Of a DNA stretch of 64,000 bases, positions 54,715 through 64,000 are shown in pieces. The position numbers were made by a program, and so were the translations under genes. The notes beneath the pieces were generated by a model. That model was not told where the DNA came from, ran no database searches, and was given only the letters and a program-made list of their open reading frames with translations. Numbering within the stretch: the first letter of the stretch is position 1; each line of letters begins with the position of its first letter. Origin of the DNA: Xylogone sp. PMI_703 (taxonomy: Eukaryota; Ascomycota; Leotiomycetes); NCBI GenBank assembly GCA_021399445.1, contig JAJTUQ010000002.1, positions 6,696,001 through 6,760,000 of the forward strand, in the 5' to 3' direction.

Positions 54715-56013
54715 ATGTCTGAACTTCGCCTTCTCATAACCGGTGCTACTGGCTTCATGTAAGTAAATTGCAGATCCAGGGTCCAATTATTAGCGGCCAA
54801 GATAATCTAACCATAAACAGCGGTGGCTCAGTATTAGAGACATTACTAAATTCCCCACACGGGAATATCAAAAACCTCCGCTTCTCGGCTATTGTTCGTA
54901 ACATAGAAAAAGCCAAGCAGTTATCCGATCGAGGTGTCAATCTTATCGAGTTCAGTGGCTTGGATGACTCAGAGGCTCTTACTCGTGCTGCCAGCCAACA
55001 TGACAGTAAGAAAGACTCGGCCATATTATGCACTGTCAGCATTGAATAGCTAATTGCAATGGTCTAGTTGTCATAAACACCGCAAATGGCTTTCATAGCG
55101 AGTCGGCACGTGCCCTCATTCTGGGACTGGGACAAAGAAGAAAGGAGACTGGTAAAGATGTGTACTTCTTCCACGTAAGTACGATCCAACTATTCGGTAG
55201 CCTGTTCATCATGATTCATTTTTTTATCTCTATAGACTACTGGGACATCAAACATTGCGGACAAGCCACACTCTAAGGAATACTATGAGCCCCGGATTCT
55301 CACGGACAAAGATGACCTTTACTCCTATTTGCAAGCCAGGGAGGCGCGCGAACCTTATGCTCAGAGAACTACAGATCTGGTTTCCATCAAGACGGGTTTA
55401 GAAGTTGGCGTCAGAACATATCTCATTATGTCTCCCCTCATATATGGCACTGGTAAAGGAATGAAACGCCAATCTGTCCAAGTGCCAACAATAATCCGTA
55501 CTGCCCTTGAAATGGGGCAGGTCGGCGTTATTGGAAATGGCTATGGTGTCTGGGATGCAGTGCACATAGGTGACGTGACCCCTCTGTATGAATTACTTCT
55601 TGCCAAAGTCCTTGCCGGAGAGGATATACCATATGGACCCAAGGGTATCTTTTTCGCTGAGACCGAAGATTTTACTTGGCTGTCATTGGCAGAAGGGCTT
55701 GCCAAGGAAATGTATAAGCAGGGAGCCTTGAAGACGGCTGATGTTAAACATCTCACCGTTGAAGAAGCTTCGAAGGTCTGGACTAGGGGCAGCCTTCAAC
55801 TTGCTGAACTTGGATTCGGATCGAAGTAAGTTGACCATTATTCTAAGCCCCGTTAGTCACATTATACACAGTACTAACCATCGCCATAGCTCTCGATCTC
55901 GAGCAGTACTTAGTCGAGAGTTGGGATGGAAGCCCACAAAAACTAGAGGCGATCTCCAGAAAAGCTTTGAGGTAGAGATCAAGATGACTTTGGAAGAATA
56001 TCAGAAGAACTAG
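54715..56013 (+). CDS. NAD-dependent epimerase/dehydratase-family protein
   Basis: Five exons, 54715-54758, 54821-55005, 55068-55174, 55236-55825 and 55890-56013, give 349 residues. The first exon encodes only 14 residues and the start of the cofactor loop: RLLITGATGFIGGSVLETLL is rebuilt over intron 1. IVRNIEKAKQLSDRGV follows the second strand. TTGTSNIADKP and SPLIYGTGKGMKRQS correspond to the extended-SDR active region, with GNGYGVWDAVHIGDV before the C-terminal domain. Fungal relatives are described as NAD(P)-binding or dihydroflavonol-reductase-like proteins. The usual YxxxK is not obvious (PYAQRTTD instead), so catalysis may differ. The substrate is unknown. Confidence 0.88.
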
Positions 56014-57123
56014 TCTTCCCACGAGATATTCTACACTCTAATTAGATTGAATGCACTCCATTGTTTCCATTTCAATTCGATTCTTCTCATAAAGATTTAG
56101 ATATAGACTCTAGAAATACTCGCCACATATATCTCTTTATCATAGTATACTCCTTTGCTTTAGAGAATCGAACTCCTGTATCATCTTTGCTCTATTTTTC
56201 GAAGCTACTCATGAGGGACCTGGGTGGCTAGTACTATACGAATATACAACAAAGTTAGCCTATAATTCCCGATAGAATAAATTGAGTCTCCGATTTTATA
56301 TGAGGGTAGTGCCTAACAAGCCTTTTGACCTCTGCGTTGACTGGGTTCCCCGCCATTTTCGGCCCGTCTTCACGTACTGTCTTCGCCTGCCACCACACGG
56401 CTTGATGAAACACTTACCTGTTGTCATGCAGTGCAATTTATGTTGGGCACGGGTATATTAATATATTCTAATAAGTGAAGGTTATGGGTTAAGGTCTCTC
56501 TGACAGTTTTATGGTTATTCTGGCGCAGAATGATCTTTTTCTACTTAAGTTGTCTGCTCTGTTAGCACAGAAGTAAGTGTTCTTTAAACTTGGTCCAGCT
56601 ATGTAATTCTAATACACCGTAGTTGTAACTTTGAAGTTTGAAATGGACTTAGTTGATACTATCTCCGCTGCTCTTTCGTAACCCAGGGTCCCCACCTCAG
56701 GCTTCAGTCTGAGCTCCGTTTTAAATTACCAAGTACGATCCATTTGAAATTATTGGTCTCGGCGCATCTCTCGGCATGAGCTTGTTTCTTGTCATCTAAG
56801 TAACACCGCTTTTTTTATGCCGTCATCAGACGGGATGGCGAGATAAGAGCGGTTTAGCAATGTTAGTATCACGAGAAGCACCGAAGGAAGGAGAAGTGCT
56901 TTCCGTTTGAATATTGTTAAATGTCGCTATGCATGGTGGAGTTGAAGTCGGTTTCCGGGTTTCCGCGAGAGCAAAAATGTCACCATCAGCTTGCACGAGA
57001 GTATAAAGATGGATAGTTTATCGCCGGGCATCGTGGATTCGTTTCGGTTTATATTTCAGTACCCTAGGTAATCACAGAAGATCAAACCATCGTTATAAGA
57101 TATTTTGCTCAAGAATTATCAGA
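56014..57123. other. Intergenic region
   Basis: 1.1 kb between the epimerase stop and the GH128 start. No open frame with a domain and no clear repeat. The last 100 bases include a TATAAGATA-like stretch before the GH128 ATG. Confidence 0.5.
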
Positions 57124-57885
57124 ATGGTTCACATTCGCCTTCTCAAACCTTTCCCCCTGCTCCTCTTGGGTGTCAGTACAGTCTGCGCCCAGAAACGCGG
57201 TCTAGCATATAACAACGCAACCTGGGCAAACTATTTTGCTGGGAATCCTCAAATTACTTGGGCGTATAACTGGGGCTGGCCATCGAATGGGCTCTCAGCA
57301 GCTATCGAATTCGTTCCTATGCTCTGGGGAGTCCCAAGTGGCCCAGATCCAGATTGGACTGCCGCTGCTTCAGCCGCCAAGAATGTCTTGACATATAATG
57401 AACCTGATTTAGGATCTCAAGCAAACATCATCCCTTCAGTCGCAGCCGCTGGCTGGAAGACATATGTTGATCCACTCCCAGCAAACGTCCTACGAGGTGC
57501 TCCGGCTGTAACCAACTCTGGCTACGGTGTGTTGCCATACCAAGGACTTGGATGGCTTGATGCTTTCTTTGCAGATTGCAATGGCTGCAGATTTGACTTT
57601 GTCCCAGTTCACTGGTATGACAACGCAACTGCAGAAAAGTTTGAGAACTACCTCATTGAGTGTCATACTCGGGCAGGGGGAAGGCCAATTTGGGTAACGG
57701 AGTTTATGTTACAGGATAGCGAGGCCAACCAAATTGCGTTCCTGAAAGAAGTTATGCCTTGGATGGATGCTCAGTCGTGGATTCAGAGATATGCTTACTT
57801 TGGTGCATTCGAGACGTACCTCATTAATGGTGCTGGTACTGGTTTGTCGAATATTGGGCAAGTTTATGCTACCTACACTGGTTAA
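57124..57885 (+). CDS. Secreted GH128 glucanase (Asl1-like glycosyl hydrolase)
   Basis: An intronless gene for 253 residues with a signal peptide (MVHIRLLKPFPLLLLGVSTV, cleaved near AQKRGLAY). The mature protein is a compact TIM barrel of the GH128/Asl1 family. KRGLAYNN begins strand 1, and WAYNWGW and EFVPMLWG follow. TYNEPDL has the acid/base Glu93, VHWYD the substrate site, and WVTEFML the nucleophile Glu193. It ends with YAYFGAFE. Family members cleave beta-1,3-glucan in fungal cell walls or plant callose. The length is that of single-domain secreted members. Confidence 0.95.
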   Translation: MVHIRLLKPFPLLLLGVSTVCAQKRGLAYNNATWANYFAGNPQITWAYNWGWPSNGLSAAIEFVPMLWGVPSGPDPDWTAAASAAKNVLTYNEPDLGSQANIIPSVAAAGWKTYVDPLPANVLRGAPAVTNSGYGVLPYQGLGWLDAFFADCNGCRFDFVPVHWYDNATAEKFENYLIECHTRAGGRPIWVTEFMLQDSEANQIAFLKEVMPWMDAQSWIQRYAYFGAFETYLINGAGTGLSNIGQVYATYTG

Positions 57886-60615
57886 GAAAGTGACAAGTGA
57901 ACCGAGGTCTACATACATATATTTATGTGATGTGAAAGCAAGATAAGATAGGACACTTGTTAAGAATATATATTAAGACTGAAATTTTATCTGAATTTTC
58001 AATATTCCGACTGTATAGTCTCAGTGCACATCAATATCTAGCTTGTAGTCAACTTTTACCTCCAACCAACTGGACCTTCCAGGGGGAATGGTTCTGACTG
58101 ATTTCAAGATAGCAACTTTTTTGGTAATTAAGTATCATCATATATCTCTTAAGCTTCCCAAAGTTCGCATAAAAGTGATGCACAAAATCAGACACGTATT
58201 AGCCCTGCGCATTAGTAGCTAGCTGAAGACTCTACCTTACAATTGGACAGGCTTTCATAGTTATGATTCTTGAATTTTATTAATGACCCGGGAATTCTTA
58301 GGCCAACTATGGAACAGTAGAGCAAATGTGATCAATATAAACGTTGTAAAGCGTTCTTAGCGGTTATGTGTATGGAGATAAACGTCTATAATGAGATGAT
58401 CGGTCGTTGGATGCTTTTAAGATTTTTTTGAGCAACACCTGACAATAACTGTGCGCCCTAATGATTATGAGAACCATTAGTTTGTGGGGGACTGTTAGGA
58501 GGATGGAAGTTTGCTGTATCAATGTAATGCGTGTCACTTGGGGTAACCGTGTCAGGCATACGGTTCGTTGCAGGTAATGTGCCGAAAGTTGATTGAAAGT
58601 TTGCACTTCTTCTTGTTACTCTTACATCGTCTCACTTGGCAGTTGCTAAGAACGTTATTCTGTTTTTCTTGGGTCGGTCATTGGTGTTCTTCGGGACGGT
58701 TGGTATATTGTCACGGTATTGCGGGAAGTGGAAGTCGCAAAGCGCCATTTTATCCAGCTAAGCCTGTTCACGAATCGTTCAGGCTTCTCAACCTCAAGTT
58801 ACGCTATACTTGAAAGACTTTCGGTTTGACGATCAGTTACGTTATATACAAATCCAGATGGATACCGAACATTAGGATCTACGCACTGCCCCTTCTTGGT
58901 ACAGGGTTGATCGCCTTTCAGTTCAGAAGCCGTGTCGCCTAAATCCAAACCCATGGTTCTATGTATGCACGGTATCAGAATCGCCCTAACAGAGTCAGCT
59001 CTGCTGCGCCGGATGGCTGTGGTATTAGAAGTCAGAAGATTTGCTACAATTATAGCAAGAACTATGCGTTGCTTGTCCTCCTCGTCGTCAGAATTTGCCA
59101 AGAACTTTAATATCTTACCCCTGAATATGACGATCTACTAATCTACTGGAGACGCACCAAACCATGCTGTCCCATGCATCTGCAAATCTATCTCTCCTAG
59201 TACATGATACTGTTGTATCGTGTCAACTTTTAGTTTGGAATGATGGTTGTTAGTGATGTTCGCTCTCAGAAATGGTTTCTGCGAGTTCTTGAGAGTTCTT
59301 TAACGACCATATGGCCCTCCGTACTCCCAGAGGGTACGACATCACACAGTAGTAATGCAGCATAACTTGCTCGAAACTCATTATTGAAATGTGAAGTAAC
59401 CGGGGCATACGTGGTATATTGTAGAGTTTTGATTGCGTTGACACAGTTCTGCTCCATAATTAGTAGAAGTCTAAGCATCTCTGATGGTGCTGCACACAGC
59501 GACTTAGCCAGCCAAAGGTTTCCCAGCAATTGCAAACAACCGGATGGCATAGCTTCTCTTAATAGTGTTGTATTTCTTACGCACTTCCAAAAGCTCATCA
59601 TTGCAGAAGGGAGACTGATAAACTTCGTTGTTTGTCAATAACTGCGAATCGCGGAGAACGGCAGCTCTGCCTATTAGCCGCAGGAACAAAGCGACGTAGT
59701 TCCGCGATACATGTGTGCTGATCGAGGATCAAAATTGCGAATGGTGGCTTTTCATGCATTAATTGTGCTTTAGAGTGCATAATTTGCGTGATCGGCACCC
59801 TTGGATTCCGTTGGTCAAGATACACGTATCCTTGCTCTTGTTTTCACTCGTTGAGCTCTTGCAGCGGTTTTAATACTACACAAAACGGCCAGCGAGCCCG
59901 TCGCTGTACCATGGAGGCGCGTTACGGCCGAGGTAAAGCACATGACCACTGGCGCAGGATCACGATCTTATCCATATAATTGAGCTCTGACGAGAGCCCA
60001 AGGCAGTTTCAACGTCAAGAGGAACGGCGATGCGCACGATGGTTTCCAGTTGAAGTAATACTCCGGCAGTTGCGGTAAGCAAATCCCTCTAGGCTGCCAC
60101 TGTAAGTCACTCGGGCCAACAGGAATTGAAAGTTGGAAGTGCAGCGCAAGGATGATCAACAGTCTGAAGGATCCAGAGCTTAAACAACCACTGACAACCT
60201 AGCTCATACTCCTCTCAGGGCCCCACTTCAGTGCTTCGTATTGATAGGGACCCAGCCATGTTACGATAAGCTTCCGCAAGACTTCGTATGTCGATTGAGC
60301 TGTGGATACGATGCTGTTCGAGCCTGGGGTTTAGGCACCTTCTAGATAGGTCAATGATGTGACATTTAGGACGATTTCAAAGCCACCCGTTGCCAAGATG
60401 GCCCCAGTCAAGCAGCCAAGAAGGACGGTTGAATGTGCCTGAACTAAATTGTTGTACATTATCCAAACGGAGCATAATTGCCTCGTGTTTTTGACCGGAG
60501 GAACACGAACCGAAAGGAGAAGGTATCAGGCGAACGCACTGTAGGGTATTGGTATAAATTGATCAGAATTTTCTTCCTTGGTGCCAGAAACTTAAAGCCT
60601 CCATTTATTATCACA
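57886..60615. other. Gene-poor region
   Basis: 2.7 kb without a supported gene. Open frames up to 111 codons occur (for example 59266-59601, reverse strand, with a hydrophobic Leu-rich stretch) but I recognise no domain, and neighbouring frames cannot be joined convincingly. The last 150 bases are the presumed sedolisin promoter. It may hold a decayed gene. Confidence 0.4.
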
Positions 60616-62890
60616 ATGCAGCTATTAAGTTTGGTTACAGTTGCCTTAGGTATTGGGCTTTCCATTGCCAGTCCTACCTTGAATCGTGTTCGTCATGAGA
60701 AGCGGGAAGCTTCCTCAAGATGGATCCAGCAAGGAAGGGCTATGCCAGAGACTGAACTCCTGGTTCGCATTGCTCTGTCACAGTCCAACATGGACCTTGC
60801 TCATAGCCGTTTGATGGAAATCTCGGACCCCAGATCCGAGAAATATGGCCAACACATGTCTGCTGAAGAAGTAGGGAACCTGTTCAGACCATCACGTGAA
60901 TCAGTTGACCAAGTACGAGAATGGCTTCATGATTCTGGTATCGATATGGAAAGACATAGCGTTTCACCAGGCCGAGGATGGCTCAAATTCGAGGCCTCCG
61001 TTGACGAGTTGGAGACTCTCCTTGCTACGGAATACCATATCTTCCATCACCTTTCAAGTGGGGAAGATCACATTGGTTGCAACGAGTATCACCTTCCCAA
61101 GTATATTCAAGAACATGTCGAGTTTATTACACCTGCTGTTTCATTTGTCAAAGTGGCAAGCAAAAATAAGCTGAAGAAAAAGGATGATTCCCGTTTAACC
61201 TCATTATCTCCTGCATCCCTTCGGCCAAAGCTAAAGCCAGCCCCGCAGACCTCTCTTAAATCTGATATAGAACTACCGTGCTACGTCGCGGTGACTCCAG
61301 ATTGTATACGAGGTAAATTCTTACCAACGTCAATTGAATATAAAAGACTAAGCAGTATTAAATAGAGTTATACAATATCCCAACGGGCACAACCGCTCAA
61401 CCTGGTAACGAGATAGGCATCTTCGAAAATGGTGACTACTATGACCAGGAAGACCTTGATCTAGCGTTTCAAATTATTGCTCCATACATTCCAAACGGAA
61501 CACATCCAACCCTCCATGGTATTAACGGCGGTGTTGCTCCTCTGAATGATTACATTGGCGTAGAATCACTACTTGACATGTCGATCATTCTTCCTTTAGT
61601 TTGGCCTCAGAAATCTATTTTATTTCAAGTTGACGATTTGAGAGAGGTAGAATTAAGCCCTGGTTTCGGAGACACATTCCTCGATGCCCTTGACGCGGTA
61701 ACAATTCCCACCATGGTCGTAACTTTCCGACAAGTTGCTAATTGAAATCATTAGTCATATTGCACATTTGATGGGGGTGATGATCCTAATCTAGATCCAC
61801 AGTATGTCCAAGTCTTCCCGCATTTATCCACTTTGATGCGCGTTATGTCTGGGCGAATTCTCAATATGTTTTAATTTTTCTAACGATCCTAGTTACCCTG
61901 ATTTGCCCCCTTATCCTGCTAATGAAACTGGGTATGCAAACGGAACCTGGGGCCAACCAAAGATGTGTGGAGCATACAGGCCTACCAACGTCATCTCGGT
62001 TTCCTACGGTCTTGGGGAAGACCAATTTTCATACCACTATGAAAACCGACAGTGTCAAGAGTATCTGAAGCTTGGCCTTCAAGGTGTTTCTGTAATTTAT
62101 GCGTCTGGTGATAGTGGTGTGAGTAATCGCGGGGAGTGCATTGAGCCTAAAAATGCTAGCAGCTACCCGGTTGGTAGTTGGGGTGCTTTTTCTCCCAGTT
62201 TCCCAGCAGCTTGTCCCTACTTAACGTCTGTGGGAGGTACAATGGTAACGTTAAGTGTGATTCGAATTTTTACAATCTGAAGCTAATTTTATAAAGCTAA
62301 ATAACACAGCCGAACTAGTGGAAACCGCCGTATCTGTACCGGCCGAGCAGTTTTGGTCTGGGGGTGGCTTCAGTAACTACTGGCCAGCTCCTGACTATCA
62401 AGCATCTACTATCAGCTCATACTTCAAGAACACCCCTCCGCCGTATACTGATACGGTGTTTGGTACTCCTGTATACAATAGCTCTGGCCGTGGCTATCCG
62501 GATGTAGCTGCTCTTGGCCTAAACATCTTTATGTACACTGGAGGCATACCGTATTTTGCAGGTGGCACCAGTGCATCTGCTCCTATATTTGCTAGCATCG
62601 TCACTCTCATCAACGAGCAGCGACTTGCAGCAGGAAAAAGTACCGTAGGATTCCTGAATCCTACTCTCTACCAGAACCCTGATGCCTTCAATGATGTAAG
62701 TAACCGCCCCTGATTTACATCTACAAAGCAATATTTTAACTTAGCCTTTAATAAACTCTAGATCACCACTGGCAACAATCCCGGGTGTGGCACGAATGGT
62801 TTTGACGCTGTCAAAGGCTGGGACCCAGTAACAGGTCTTGGAACTCCTATCTTTGATAAACTCCTAGAAATATTCCTGGCTCTACCATAA
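60616..62890 (+). CDS. Secreted sedolisin (S53 tripeptidyl-peptidase-like protease)
   Basis: Six exons, 60616-61312, 61366-61697, 61755-61801, 61893-62244, 62297-62695 and 62762-62890, give 651 residues. I chose the ATG at 60616 because it gives a signal peptide (MQLLSLVTVALGIGLSIAS). The in-frame start at 60478 would bury it. An activation prodomain covers residues about 30-200 (LAHSRLMEISDPRSEKYGQH, HVEFITPAVSF). In the catalytic domain EDLDLAFQ holds the Glu/Asp pair, YASGDSGVSN the oxyanion Asp, and AGGTSASAPIFAS the nucleophile Ser. The C-terminal calcium site includes GFDAVKGWDPVTGLGTP. Exon 3 encodes only 16 residues. It is an acid extracellular protease releasing tripeptides from proteins. 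Confidence 0.95.
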
Positions 62891-63797
62891 GCATGTAAGA
62901 CTTGATTAACGGTTTAGATAAGTTGAACCGTGCAGAGGAACTTAAGCTATTCATTTTCTTGGAACCCTCTTCTGAAAGGGCCTCATTAGTCTGCATCCTA
63001 TATTTCTCAAACATCGCAATAGCATCAAATTATCAGAACCGGGAGGATCAACCAGAAGTGCACTAATAGCATTATTAGTGGATAATTGATGGTAGACACC
63101 TATAGCATGATGACTTTTTATCAAATAACATAATTTTGCTAGTAGAATATGTTCACTATGACTTGGGGGTTGAATAAAGACTGCTACTGATCGTGTGTAA
63201 ACACCATGCCCGATATCAATCCTATGCCAAAGTTCGATCCACTTGGATTCGAACTTTCAGCAGATGACAATTGCTGTAAGTCAGTTGCAGTATCTTTGTA
63301 ATGTACGTCACAATACTTTTCAAGATAGACACACGTGCTTATCCTCTCAGTGACACTTAGTTGTGGGATACTTACAGTAGCGCTAAGTGGGTTCTTTATA
63401 GTATGCCTTAAATTCAAGTTGACTTTTTAAGAATGACTAGGTAGATCTGCAGCACATCTTAGTATCTTTAATTCGCTGCCATATCCACTTCGCAGATTAT
63501 TCAGCTTTGGATAAAACGAACATTAGATGTCAGTGTTCTATGAATAAAGTGCAGATTAGTCATGTCACAAGACAGTAAATTCTCTTCACTTAAAACTCAT
63601 CATCATACAAATCGAAGTCTATTTATCCAAATTTCCTAACAACAACTTTTCTATAATGCTGAATTACAGAGGTAATATTACTAGTACATCTTTTTATATC
63701 CCATTCCATCCTTGAATGCGTTATTATATAAGGTAACTACAAGACTCCATCCAACCTAACGTATGATACATTCCAAATCATGCGAAAGTCTTTTCTT
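62891..63797. other. Intergenic region between convergent genes
   Basis: About 900 bases between the sedolisin stop and the stop of the partial reverse gene. One strong palindrome at 63229-63257 is listed separately. No gene supported. Confidence 0.5.
63229..63257. repeat. Palindrome of 29 bp
   Basis: AAAGTTCGA and TCGAACTTT form perfect outer arms, and the inner TCCA...TGGA extends the stem with one bulged base. It lies about 340 bases downstream of the sedolisin stop and could be a hairpin or a symmetrical protein-binding site. Function unknown. Confidence 0.4.
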
Positions 63798-64000
63798 TTA
63801 AAACTCTGTCGCACTATGAGTAACAACGCTCACATCGCTATGAGACTGCCCTGACTGCGCATAGCTTTTTGCACGATATGATGGTCTAAGATCTGGACTG
63901 TCCAAGGACCGGTTCTCATGAACGATGATGCGGTCCTGCTTGACGGCAATCCCTTGCATGCTCTCGCTGCTTTCTCCTTTCCTTCCTAACTCGGTATCAT
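63798..64000 (-). CDS. Partial gene, C-terminal tail of a possible membrane protein
   Basis: A reverse-strand reading frame open from the window edge to TAA at 63798-63800, about 67 codons. The sequence is hydrophilic and Ser-rich (GRKGESSESMQGIAVKQDRI, later HSDVSVVTHSATEF). Such tails with a GIxVKxD-like motif are common at the cytosolic end of fungal rhodopsin-like (SAT4/CFEM) membrane proteins, but too little is visible to name it. The start and body lie beyond the window. Confidence 0.45.
   Translation of the reverse strand, partial: DTELGRKGESSESMQGIAVKQDRIIVHENRSLDSPDLRPSYRAKSYAQSGQSHSDVSVVTHSATEF

Noticed and set aside
59266..59825. Overlapping reverse frames that might be a decayed gene
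   Set aside because: The frames could not be joined with credible splice sites and show no known domain.
1..64000. Core synthase genes (PKS, NRPS, terpene) or CRISPR arrays
   Set aside because: None seen: no ketosynthase, adenylation or terpene-cyclase motifs in any long frame, and no regularly spaced identical repeats.

Overview
The window reads as a gene-dense stretch of a filamentous ascomycete (Pezizomycotina) chromosome. Most genes are split by short introns (about 44-130 nt) with GTAAGT-type donors and CTAAC/CTGAC-like branch points. Zn2Cys6 regulators, DUF7600-type F-box proteins, sedolisins and siderophore transporters are all typical of these fungi. I cannot name the species. I joined exons by hand, checked the reading frame across each junction, and flag the uncertain ones.

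Layout. 1-7.3 kb: a secreted tannase/feruloyl esterase, an AIG2-like protein whose natural upstream start is cut off by a stop codon, a long AT-rich gap, and a three-exon small secreted protein with eight cysteines. 8.7-24.4 kb: a run of amide-, lactam- or lactone-cleaving enzyme families (metallo-beta-lactamase fold, AmdS-type amidase, amidohydrolase, serine beta-lactamase-like hydrolase) with an MDR reductase, a secreted protein, an OrsD-like regulator and a Zn2Cys6 regulator. This looks like a detoxification or catabolic cluster and is the strongest candidate for an undescribed system. 25.6-35 kb: an F-box/DUF7600 protein, a Tyr/Ser phosphatase, a small conserved protein, an NmrA-like reductase, a Zn2Cys6 regulator and a CmcJ/AsaB-like oxygenase-family enzyme. 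35.4-45.9 kb: an amino acid permease, a ten-exon sugar transporter, a CTF1-beta-like regulator and a mitochondrial D-lactate dehydrogenase. 46.6-49.5 kb: a foldback MITE-like element flanked by CTAG, then a perfect iron-GATA (SreA-type) site upstream of a siderophore transporter. 49.8-56 kb: SDR, Zn2Cys6 regulator, two-domain ABM-like protein and NAD-dependent epimerase, which may form a small metabolic cluster. 57-63 kb: two secreted hydrolases (GH128 glucanase, S53 sedolisin). The window ends inside a reverse-strand gene.

Five transcription factors in about 38 kb, each beside enzymes or a transporter, suggest several small co-regulated modules. No PKS, NRPS or terpene synthase, no CRISPR array and no convincing tRNA or rRNA was seen.
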